Below are positions 24,881-32,443 of a stretch of DNA of 64,000 bases, one piece after another. Source of the DNA: UA16 sp002292325 (GTDB lineage Bacteria; Bacteroidota; Bacteroidia; Flavobacteriales_D; Sanyastnellaceae); assembly GCA_943788645.1 (NCBI GenBank), contig CALSRC010000010.1, positions 1 to 64,000 of the forward strand, given 5' to 3'. A program made the position numbers and the translations under genes. The number at the start of each line of letters is the position of its first letter. The stretch's first letter is position 1. The notes below the pieces were generated by a model that saw nothing but the letters and a program-made list of their open reading frames with translations, searched no databases and was not told the DNA's origin.

Positions 24881-26221
24881 TTAACAAATACGGCTGAAAG
24901 CTCCTTCATAAACTGCGCGCCACCCTTCCCATCCCCACCGGTCACTGACGGTCTCATTATGCCATAATAACATCATCGAACCTTGCACCGCTTTTACTTC
25001 CGTGGCTAACCTTTCCAATTGCCCCAATGCTTCGTCGGGTGAGCATCGCATGTAACGTTGGAGCGTAGCATCCATTGCCGCAACGGGATGCAACATCAAT
25101 GACATCATCTCATCTTTGACCAAATCATAGGACCGAAAAGGACGCGACATACCTGCTCTGAAACCCACTTCATCTGCAAATCCCAACGTGTAATCATGCT
25201 GAATTCCCGCAGCTTCCAGTCGCTGCCAAGATGAACCACACCGTTGCAATAAATAATGCTGACGGGCGTGCAAAACCTCCTCTCCCGACAAGGATTTTAA
25301 ACGGGCAATCTCCACTTCTAATTGGTGGGTATGAGCTGATTCGTGGCTGGCATAGCCCGGATGAATGCCCAGGTCTGCCGTCTTCTGAATCTGACCAATC
25401 AGGGCCTTCATTCCTCCGGATTTCCAACTCACTCCTCGATCGTACTCCGAACGGTCTGCCAGCAAGAAAAAATACCTCGCCCTCAATCCATATCGCTGGT
25501 GAACTCCTTCCAACCAATCATAGGTGTCAAAAGGATCTGCACCTAAACCGCGGAGGACTTTTATTCTTTCTTGAATCCGCAACCAATCGCCGCGAAATGC
25601 ATCTCGAATTGTTGCACCTGCGGCCCGATAAAACGAACGGTTCTTGTAAGCGAACGCGCTGTCGACGTCAATGGTTGGAATCACTTCAAACTCCCGATCG
25701 GCAGGCTCTTTGCCCACGGAACGGGCCCACGCATAAACACGCGACTCCACTTCTGGCCGATTCAGCCATCCTTCTTGGTGAACCAGTGATGCCGATGCTT
25801 TAAATCGACCGAAGGCATCCATTGAATCAGGAGCTGGGTTTAACTCCTCCATGCGGGTAACCATCCAAAACACCCAACTCCACCAATCCGCATCGATTCT
25901 GTCCACTGAAGCTCGAGCAACTCCAAAAGGCAATCGTCCTTCCCCGGGTATTCCCGGCCCAGCAGAATCGGACCATATCCAATCCCCTTCCTTTCCTGAC
26001 AACAATCCCGCGGCAGGGACCCAGGCGAACTGGAAAGATGTCTTCGGGCATTCACCACCATATTGAATGCAAAACCTTGACGCTTTCCATTCGGTCTTAT
26101 TGGGCGGCCATATGACTTCCCATCCAAGAACCACTTCAAAAATGAGGTGAACGACATAACGGTGCCTGTTGAGCACCTTGCCATCCGTTTCTTCAATCCA
26201 AATGGCTACTGATTCAGCCAT
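24881..26221 (-). CDS. Polysaccharide-deacetylase-like protein (DUF7033 type)
   Basis: A 446-residue soluble protein with an N-terminal region typical of DUF7033 (residues 1-160) and a C-terminal NodB-like barrel. Motif 1 is IPTIDVDSAFAYKN (Asp-Val-Asp), motif 2 GIHPGYASHES with the metal His, and a later GFADEVGFRAGMSRPF. The third NodB His is less obvious. No signal peptide, so probably cytoplasmic. It overlaps wecB by 16 bases at its start and upp follows 10 bases after its stop. Next to a UDP-GlcNAc 2-epimerase, a role in surface polysaccharide synthesis is a reasonable inference. Confidence 0.8.
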   Translation of the reverse strand: MAESVAIWIEETDGKVLNRHRYVVHLIFEVVLGWEVIWPPNKTEWKASRFCIQYGGECPKTSFQFAWVPAAGLLSGKEGDWIWSDSAGPGIPGEGRLPFGVARASVDRIDADWWSWVFWMVTRMEELNPAPDSMDAFGRFKASASLVHQEGWLNRPEVESRVYAWARSVGKEPADREFEVIPTIDVDSAFAYKNRSFYRAAGATIRDAFRGDWLRIQERIKVLRGLGADPFDTYDWLEGVHQRYGLRARYFFLLADRSEYDRGVSWKSGGMKALIGQIQKTADLGIHPGYASHESAHTHQLEVEIARLKSLSGEEVLHARQHYLLQRCGSSWQRLEAAGIQHDYTLGFADEVGFRAGMSRPFRSYDLVKDEMMSLMLHPVAAMDATLQRYMRCSPDEALGQLERLATEVKAVQGSMMLLWHNETVSDRWGWEGWRAVYEGAFSRIC

Positions 26222-27321
26222 TCTTGAAGGGTCTTTGCGATCGCTTCGGCTGCTTTTCCATTTCCGTAAAGATTCTTATTCCAATCAATGGGAGGACTGG
26301 TTTCGAAAGAATCAACGCATCCACCCAACTCCTCTGGTTGAGGACACAAACGAGCAAATTTTAGGTCAATCAACTCAACCCACTCCGTCGTATCCCGGAG
26401 GACGACCGCAGGACGGTGCATGAAAAAAGCTTCTTTTTGCAATCCGCCCGAATCCGTCCAAACTTGACGCACGTCACCCAACCAATTCAAAACATCCGAA
26501 TAACCCGCTGGCTCATGCAATTCGAATGCACCAAATGCATCCTCTTTTTTCCAGTTTGGACCGTATGCCAAGGCCAAATTTTTCGCCGTCCTCGGGTGGA
26601 CCGGGAAAATAACCCGCCAGCCGCGCTTGGCCGCTTGAAGCCCAATGGCTTCAATCCAGTTTCGGAGTCGATCAGGATGGTCGACATTGGATGGACGGTG
26701 CATGGTCAAGAGCACTGAGTCAGCATCTGCAGAACTGGGTAGAGGAAGGCCTCCATGATGGCGGGCTGTATCCAACATCAGGTCTCCAGACACTTCCACA
26801 CGCAAGTCGGGACGCTGTCCCGTCGCAATGCCCTCTCGTTTGAGTTGGTCAACAGCAGCCTCGGAAGGGCAAAAAAGCAAACTGCTCAACTCATCTGTCA
26901 GAATGCGGTTAATCTCTTCCGGCATGCCGCGATCAAACGACCGAAGCCCTGCTTCAACGTGCACAACAGGGACACCGCGTCGAGCTGCCGCCCATGCGCC
27001 GGCCAAGGTGGAATCCGTATCGCCATACAAAATCACGGCATCCGGCTGGTCTTGATCAATCGCTTTTATGATTCCCCCCATCATTTGTCCCATGCGCTCC
27101 GCTGGATCCTGTGAAACGTTGAGAACGTGATCCGCTTTGGGTAAATTCAATTCAGACAAAAACCTGCCTGCCATATTGTGCGAATAATGCTGCCCCGTAT
27201 GCAGGACGCGCTCCGTGATTCCCCATTGAGTAGACTTCAGCACCCGACTCAACGCCGATGCTTTCATCCACTGAGGCCTTGCACCAATTATGGTCAATAT
27301 GGTTTTCATTTCGTTGTTCAT
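26206..27321 (-). CDS. wecB: UDP-N-acetylglucosamine 2-epimerase (non-hydrolysing)
   Basis: A 371-residue GT-B fold enzyme. It begins MKTILTIIGARPQWMKASALS after four residues (ATG 27309 is an alternative start), then LHTGQHYSHNM, the conserved LYGDTDSTLAGAWAA, VVHVEAGLRSFDRGMPEEINR and the C-terminal VWTDSGGLQKEAFFMHRPAVVLRDTTEWVE. These are the catalytic Asp, Glu and His positions of WecB. It interconverts UDP-GlcNAc and UDP-ManNAc for envelope glycans. It overlaps the DUF7033 gene and follows radC by 29 bases. Confidence 0.93.
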   Translation of the reverse strand: MNNEMKTILTIIGARPQWMKASALSRVLKSTQWGITERVLHTGQHYSHNMAGRFLSELNLPKADHVLNVSQDPAERMGQMMGGIIKAIDQDQPDAVILYGDTDSTLAGAWAAARRGVPVVHVEAGLRSFDRGMPEEINRILTDELSSLLFCPSEAAVDQLKREGIATGQRPDLRVEVSGDLMLDTARHHGGLPLPSSADADSVLLTMHRPSNVDHPDRLRNWIEAIGLQAAKRGWRVIFPVHPRTAKNLALAYGPNWKKEDAFGAFELHEPAGYSDVLNWLGDVRQVWTDSGGLQKEAFFMHRPAVVLRDTTEWVELIDLKFARLCPQPEELGGCVDSFETSPPIDWNKNLYGNGKAAEAIAKTLQEWLNQ

Positions 27322-27350
27322 GGCAAAGATTATTCGACGGGATTCTGACC

Positions 27351-28019
27351 TCAGAGTTCTCCCTCATCGGCAAAGCTAAAGTAGGCGTTACGTGATACAA
27401 TGAGGTGATCTAAAAGCGGACAATCGAGCATTTTGCCTGCCCACTGAAGATTTTTTGTGAGTTCACGGTCCGCACGACTCGGCCGAGTGTTTCCCGAGGG
27501 ATGGTTGTGAACAGCGATGATCCCAGCAGCGCGCAGCGCCAATGCCTTTGAGAAAATAATCTTAGGATCGGCTACAGTGCCGGTTAGACCACCCTTGCTA
27601 ACCATGACTTCCGCTAAAATCTCGTTGGATCTACGAAGCAATACTACCCAAAACTCTTCGTGTCCCAAATCAGCAAGCCGAATGGAAAATCGATGGTAGA
27701 CATCCGCTGAGGAACGGACAATGCAAGGAACGGGAAGAATCGCATTTGACTCCTGTCTCCTCCTCCCCAACTCAAGTGCAGCAGTAATCTGCAGCGCCTT
27801 TGCCATGCCAACTCCCGGAATTTCAGTCATTCCTTCTGGTGGAAATGAAGAAAGTCGAATCAGATCATCCTCTGCCATTCGAAGCAGTGCACGGGCCGCA
27901 GACCGAACAGGATTGCCCCGATTTCCTGTTCCTATAATGACCATAACCAATTCCACTGCCGTGAGAGCTTGAGGCCCTTCCAACAACATTTTCTCCCTCG
28001 GCATCCCTGACTCTCCCAT
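27351..28019 (-). CDS. radC: RadC-family JAB domain protein
   Basis: A 222-residue protein with the usual RadC layout: an HhH region early (ALTAVELVMVIIGTGNRG, then GMTEIPGVGMAKALQITAALELG) and a C-terminal JAB/MPN metalloprotease-like domain. The metal motif is HNHPSGNTRPSRAD (HxHxnD type) with LDHLIVS near the end. Historically linked to DNA repair, but that role is doubtful in E. coli and the biochemical function is unresolved. It follows the rpsT terminator, so it probably has its own promoter, and begins the run leading to wecB. Confidence 0.92.
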   Translation of the reverse strand: MGESGMPREKMLLEGPQALTAVELVMVIIGTGNRGNPVRSAARALLRMAEDDLIRLSSFPPEGMTEIPGVGMAKALQITAALELGRRRQESNAILPVPCIVRSSADVYHRFSIRLADLGHEEFWVVLLRRSNEILAEVMVSKGGLTGTVADPKIIFSKALALRAAGIIAVHNHPSGNTRPSRADRELTKNLQWAGKMLDCPLLDHLIVSRNAYFSFADEGEL

Positions 28020-28048
28020 TCGTTTATTGTGAATCGTTCAGAAGAGGC

Positions 28049-28076
28049 AAAAAAAAAGCCTCCATTCCTGGAGGCT
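28049..28076 (-). terminator. Rho-independent terminator of rpsT
   Basis: On the minus strand a stem AGCCTCC / GGAGGCT with a six-base loop (28057-28076) is followed by nine Ts. It lies 25 bases past the rpsT stop and separates rpsT from radC. Confidence 0.85.
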
Positions 28077-28100
28077 AATTAAATTCGATATCAACGTCTA

Positions 28101-28352
28101 TCACAGCTTCGCTACGTGAACGGCTAGGCTGGATTTGAGGTTGGATGCTTTGTTCTTGTGGATCACGTTGTTCTTCGCCAACTTGTCCAACATGGAGGAT
28201 ACCACTGGCAACATCTTCGCTGCCTCTTTGGCGTCGGTTGTTGCTCGCAACGCTCTTACAGCATTTCGAGTGGTTTTGTGTTGGTAACGGTTTCGCGCAG
28301 CTTTCTTACGATCAGAACGTATGCGCTTCAGTGATGATTTGTGATGAGCCAT
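28101..28352 (-). CDS. rpsT: 30S ribosomal protein S20
   Basis: An 83-residue, very basic protein beginning MAHHKSSLKRIRSDRKKAARN, the standard S20 N-terminus, with the conserved KNNVIHKNKASNLKSSL near the end. It binds 16S rRNA and is needed for 30S assembly. The frame is open to 28424, but the family start is ATG 28352. A promoter lies 35 bases upstream and a terminator just downstream, so this is a single-gene transcript. Confidence 0.96.
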   Translation of the reverse strand: MAHHKSSLKRIRSDRKKAARNRYQHKTTRNAVRALRATTDAKEAAKMLPVVSSMLDKLAKNNVIHKNKASNLKSSLAVHVAKL

Positions 28353-28386
28353 TTGCTTTCGACTGTAATTTTCCTCTAAAGGGGTG

Positions 28387-28416
28387 CAAATATACGTGAT
28401 TTTCGAACGCAACCAA
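28387..28416 (-). promoter_or_regulatory. Promoter of rpsT (TTG ... TATATTTG)
   Basis: On the minus strand the -7 box TATATTTG (28394-28387) matches TAnnTTTG, and TTG triplets 18 and 22 bases upstream (28412-28410 and 28416-28414) could serve as -33. It would give a leader of about 30 nt before the S20 start. Confidence 0.65.
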
Positions 28417-28437
28417 GCATTCACATCATGAGGAATA

Positions 28438-28463
28438 GAAAGGGCGCACCCCTGCGCCCTTTC
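28438..28463. other. Perfect 11-bp inverted repeat with CCCC loop
   Basis: GAAAGGGCGCA and its exact complement TGCGCCCTTTC flank CCCC. There is no U-tract on either side, and it lies upstream of the rpsT promoter, not after a gene. It could be an operator, a structured RNA stem or a terminator without tail. See findings. Confidence 0.5.
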
Positions 28464-28664
28464 ACCCTAACAATCTACTTGCATTTCGTAAGCGATGCCT
28501 GCAAACTTCGCCCGAAAACACGGCGCTATAATACGAATTAATTTATATGAAAGTGTATTTTTAATCTTCTAAATCTAATATTCTTCCAACGTGGAATTCT
28601 CAGGAATCACCTTCCACTCCTTAATCAGTGCCTTCTGAGCACGTCAGTCTATTCGCTCACGGTG

Positions 28665-28672
28665 TAACTTTG
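28665..28672 (+). promoter_or_regulatory. -7 box TAACTTTG seven bases before the FG-GAP/haloperoxidase gene
   Basis: TAACTTTG matches TAnnTTTG and is followed by TGACCAC and ATG at 28680. No good -33 TTTG at normal spacing. If used, the transcript would start at or next to the first codon. Confidence 0.5.
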
Positions 28673-28679
28673 TGACCAC

Positions 28680-30950
28680 ATGCTCATGTCCAGCGATTTG
28701 ATTCAAGCCCACCAAACACTGCTCAGAAGCATCGCTTTCGCGGTGGTAATTGTGTGCGTGACAGGTCCAATTCAAGCGCAAACACTCTTCTCTAATGTCT
28801 CTGAATCGGCAGGGGTAAATGCAGCGGGACTTCACCATTCTGTCGCTATTGGCGATTTTGACCAAGATGGACGAGAAGACATCTACGTGGGAACCAAATT
28901 CGCACCCAACAAGCTATTCCGGAATAAGGGAGGCATGGAGTTTGAAGAGGTTAGCATCCCCGCCGGTGTGGATGATGAAGGAACCACGAATGCAACGCTT
29001 TGGGGTGATTTCAATAACGACGGATGGCTCGACTTGGTCACAGGAAATTACCTTCAAGCCAATCGGCTGTATTTGAATCAGGGCGACGGAACTTTCGAAG
29101 ATGTAACGGACGAATGGAATGTAGGGAATGCAGGGCCATGCCGCAGTTTACACGCGGCGGATTTTGACCAAGACGGCTGGCTGGACCTTTATGTGGTCAA
29201 CATCAACAGCCACAATGCCATGCTCAGGAACACAGGAGGCGATGGTTTTTTGAACCTGACCTTCCCCACCGGGACAATCGATACTGGAATTGGCATGGGG
29301 GCTTTGTTTTATGATTCGGACAACGATGGCGATGTAGACTTATACCTGACCCACGACGGAAACCAGGTGAATAAATTCTTCCGAAACGATGGGAACGCCC
29401 AATTCACGGAGATTGCAACAGAAATTGGGTTGGACTATCAAGGCAACTGCATGGGGGTCGACGCCGCCGACATCAACCACGACGGCTGGATGGATTTGTA
29501 CATTTCAGACCTCTACCCCAGCGAATTGTTCCTCAACAATGGAGACGGAACATACACCTCTGCAGGTGCGGAAGCTGGCGTCGATGATTCAGGAATGACT
29601 TGGGGATGCCTGTTCTTTGACTACGACCAAGACGCCGAAGCCGATCTGTACATCGCAAATGATTACGCATTTGCCCCACTACCCAACAGACTATACCGAG
29701 GGTTGGGAGACGGCACGTTTGAATGGATCAATCCAGCCGACACCATTCTACAACACAACCACTCTGATTATGGCATGGCCTCTGGAGACCTGGATGGGGA
29801 CGGAGATTTGGATTTGGCCATTGCTACCACCGGCTCAGCGCTCCAACCGGGATTTCAAATTCTGGAAAACCTCAATCAAAACGGCCATTTCTTGGGCCTT
29901 CAACTCGAAGGAACAAGCTCCAATCGATCCGCTATCGGCGCCAGAATCGAGGTGCATTTTGGCGGACAAGTGCGGTACGATGAAGTGCATTGCGGCCAAG
30001 GTTACAGCGGCGCAAGTTCACTGAGAGTCCATATGGGGCTGGGCGAGACGACTGAAGTAGATTCCCTGTTCATCCGGTGGCCCAATGGCAACCATTCCAG
30101 CCACGGCTCTTTCGCAGCGGATAGCGTCTACCACATTATTGAACCGGGCACTGCGCCATGGTTTTCGATTGGATGTACCGATTCAGATGCGTGCAATTAC
30201 AACATCGCGGCTACTGAAGCCGATGGCAGTTGTATTTACCCTCTGGCCGGAACAGACTGTTCAGGTCAGCCTTTGGAAGGCTTCCCGACGTTGGAAACGC
30301 ACAGCGTGGCTCGTGTCTGGAATGAAGCCTTGCTCCTGAGTATTCGGCACGACTGGGCTCGGCCCACCGTCCATGCGCGAAACCTGTGGCATGCATCCGC
30401 TTTGATGTACGATGCCTGGGCCGCGTGGGCAGCTCCTGCACCGGTCGGTCCGAAGCCGTGGTTGCTTGGAGACACGGTTCATGGCTATTCATGCGACTTC
30501 GAAGGGCTCGCATTGAACCTCGACACAATCGATGTAGACGAGGCACGCCAGCGCAGCATAAGTTTTGGAGCCTATCGGTTGCTCAAGCATCGATTTTCCA
30601 ATGCCCCGAGAGCAGAACGAATCTCCGTGCACTTGGATTCACAAATGGAGGCCATGGGCTATGATACCGCTTGGACCTCCACCGAATACACCACCGGAAG
30701 TTGGACCGAACGCGCTCAATCTTTGGGCAACTACCTCGCAGAACACTACATCGCGTTTGGCCTACAAGACGGAGCCTTTGAAGAAATTGATTACCAGAAC
30801 ACCTATTACAATCCCATGAATTGGAATTTGGTAATGGATGAACCCGGAAACCCCAATATGTTTTTTCCCAATCGTTGGCAACCGCTGCAATTGGCAGAAT
30901 TCATCGACCAATCTGGCAACGAGGGGAGTAATTTTTCACCGGACTTTTGA
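28680..30950 (+). CDS. FG-GAP/ASPIC domain protein fused to a vanadium haloperoxidase, first part
   Basis: The first 756 codons of one large exported protein. A signal peptide (SIAFAVVIVCVTGPIQAQ) is followed by seven or so FG-GAP/VCBS repeats with Ca-binding DxDxDG loops (GDFDQDGREDIYVG, GDFNNDGWLDLVTG, DSDNDGDVDLYLT), then an ASPIC/UnbV domain (IGARIEVHFGGQVRYDEVHCGQGYSG). A CTDSDACNYN-type linker leads into the N-terminal helices of a PAP2/haloperoxidase (SVARVWNEALLLSIRHDWARP). The frame breaks at a T-run (30932-30936): one extra T would give NFFTGLLSPEWG and continue the homology. The whole gene runs to 32431, about 1,250 residues after three one-base corrections. Confidence 0.85.
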   Translation: MLMSSDLIQAHQTLLRSIAFAVVIVCVTGPIQAQTLFSNVSESAGVNAAGLHHSVAIGDFDQDGREDIYVGTKFAPNKLFRNKGGMEFEEVSIPAGVDDEGTTNATLWGDFNNDGWLDLVTGNYLQANRLYLNQGDGTFEDVTDEWNVGNAGPCRSLHAADFDQDGWLDLYVVNINSHNAMLRNTGGDGFLNLTFPTGTIDTGIGMGALFYDSDNDGDVDLYLTHDGNQVNKFFRNDGNAQFTEIATEIGLDYQGNCMGVDAADINHDGWMDLYISDLYPSELFLNNGDGTYTSAGAEAGVDDSGMTWGCLFFDYDQDAEADLYIANDYAFAPLPNRLYRGLGDGTFEWINPADTILQHNHSDYGMASGDLDGDGDLDLAIATTGSALQPGFQILENLNQNGHFLGLQLEGTSSNRSAIGARIEVHFGGQVRYDEVHCGQGYSGASSLRVHMGLGETTEVDSLFIRWPNGNHSSHGSFAADSVYHIIEPGTAPWFSIGCTDSDACNYNIAATEADGSCIYPLAGTDCSGQPLEGFPTLETHSVARVWNEALLLSIRHDWARPTVHARNLWHASALMYDAWAAWAAPAPVGPKPWLLGDTVHGYSCDFEGLALNLDTIDVDEARQRSISFGAYRLLKHRFSNAPRAERISVHLDSQMEAMGYDTAWTSTEYTTGSWTERAQSLGNYLAEHYIAFGLQDGAFEEIDYQNTYYNPMNWNLVMDEPGNPNMFFPNRWQPLQLAEFIDQSGNEGSNFSPDF

Positions 30951-31500
30951 GTCCCGAATGGGGCAACGTAGTGCCATTTGCCTTGTCTGCATCGGACACA
31001 TCGCGTTACGAGCGGTTGGGCAGCTGGTATACGGTTTACCACGACCCGGGAGTGCCTCCACAGATTGATCCCGATGAAACCATTGGATTGGAAAGCGACT
31101 ACAAATGGGGGCACTCGCTTGTGAGCCTCTGGTCTTCCCACCTCGATCCAAGTGACTCGGTCATTTGGGATATCAGTCCAGCTCCTTTGCTTGGGATGGC
31201 TTTGTCCCGAATTCCATGCTGTCGGCTCGAACATATTATACGGATGAAGGAATACCTGTTGCCGAAGATGTGCAATCGGGCCACGCCTTCAACCCTGCCA
31301 CCGGTCAACCTTATGCGCCACAGCCCGTTCTTCGAGGTGATTTCACTCGGGTGTTGGCGGAGTATTGGGCTGATGGGCCCGACTCAGAAACACCGCCCGG
31401 CCACTGGTTCACCTTGCTGAACTATGTGAACGACCAACCTGAATTGCAACGGCGATGGCGCGGGGTAGGCGAAGTCGTTGGGATCTTTGGATTGGGACAT
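30951..31500 (+). pseudogene. Haloperoxidase middle part, split over two reading frames
   Basis: This stretch joins the two recognisable frames. From about 30935 the frame reads FTGLLSPEWGNVVPFAL and goes on to VIWDISPA near 31180. There one missing T (after 31183) shifts it; the next frame reads SFAWDGFVPNS, then VQSGHAFNPATGQPYAPQ and FWFTLLNYVND-like segments. At 31480-31482 one extra G shifts the frame back into SLDWDIVSYFTLGG. Each of the three breaks is one base in or next to a short homopolymer, and the protein between them is typical of vanadium haloperoxidases. Sequencing error is likelier than decay. Confidence 0.8.
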
Positions 31501-32431
31501 CGTATCGTATTTTACCTTAGGCGGTGCCATGCATGATGCAGCTATTTCGGCTTGGAGTTGCAAGGGATGGCACGATTATACACGTCCCGTTTCAGCGCTT
31601 CGTTGGATGGCAGACCGCGGTCAATGCTCGGACCCTGAATTGCCCAATTTCAATGGTGCTGGCTTGCCTTTGATTCCCAATCAGATTGAATTAATCACCG
31701 CTGAAGACCCTGTTGCTCTGCGCGGTTCTGAGGGCGAATTCATCGACGAGCTCAAAATCCGAAGCTGGAGAGGGCCAGAATTCATTGAGGTCCCCGCCTT
31801 GAATCAGGCTGGAGTGGGATGGATTCGGGCCCGTGAATGGTGGCCTTATCAACGGCCCACTTTTGTCACCCCGCCATTCGCAGGCTACGTCAGCGGACAT
31901 TCTACATTCAGCCGAGCCGCGGCTGAAGTGCTTACGGCCATCACGGGTGATCCGTTTTTTCCGGGAGGAATGGGTGCTTTTTCCGTTGAGGCTCACGAAT
32001 TCCTCGTATTCGAAGATGGTCCGAGTGAAAGCTTTGAATTGCAATGGGCCACTTACCACGATGCAGCCGACCAAAGTGGGCTATCCAGAATTTGGGGAGG
32101 CATCCATCCACCTCAAGATGATTTTCCAGGAAGAATCATCGGTCAACTCGTGGGCATGGATGCTATGCTGCTCGCAGAACAATATGCCTTTCCATTGTTG
32201 GGCACATATTGCCCAGAAACGGATGGCTATCCATGTCTGTGTGCAGGGGATTTCAACTCGGATGGGATGCGCAACTTGCCCGATCTTTTGCTGCTCCTCG
32301 TCCACTTTGGTGAGACCATTTCCATCACCGGAGCCGGGGCGTCACCGGTCATGGACCTCGATGGTTCCGGCGACATCAACACGGGTGACTTGCTTGGCAT
32401 GCTCACGGTGTGGGGACAGCCGTGCAACTAA
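31478..32431 (+). CDS. Vanadium-dependent haloperoxidase active domain with dockerin-like tail (last part of the fused gene)
   Basis: This frame carries the complete vanadate site: K and RP in CKGWHDYTRPVSALRW, SGH in GYVSGHSTFSRAAAEVL, and R with the catalytic His in RIWGGIHPPQDDFPG. Such enzymes oxidise halides with H2O2, or act as PAP2-type phosphatases when the site differs; here the site fits the vanadium type. The last 70 residues form two EF-hand-like loops (GDFNSDGMRNLPDLLLLLVHFG and MDLDGSGDINTGDLLGMLTVWG), a dockerin-like module, and no T9SS sorting domain follows. The ATG at 31478 is internal. It converges with the GH20 gene, 12 bases away. Confidence 0.85.
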   Translation: MGSLDWDIVSYFTLGGAMHDAAISAWSCKGWHDYTRPVSALRWMADRGQCSDPELPNFNGAGLPLIPNQIELITAEDPVALRGSEGEFIDELKIRSWRGPEFIEVPALNQAGVGWIRAREWWPYQRPTFVTPPFAGYVSGHSTFSRAAAEVLTAITGDPFFPGGMGAFSVEAHEFLVFEDGPSESFELQWATYHDAADQSGLSRIWGGIHPPQDDFPGRIIGQLVGMDAMLLAEQYAFPLLGTYCPETDGYPCLCAGDFNSDGMRNLPDLLLLLVHFGETISITGAGASPVMDLDGSGDINTGDLLGMLTVWGQPCN

Positions 32432-32443
32432 ATGCAGACCGGC

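Larger units (their letters stand above)
28353..28679. other. Divergent intergenic region between rpsT and the FG-GAP gene
   Basis: This 327-base gap holds the rpsT promoter, a perfect 11-bp hairpin and a -7 box just before the plus-strand gene. Between about 28464 and 28660 the sequence is AT-richer, without an open frame of coding character, tRNA or recognisable riboswitch. Confidence 0.6.
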
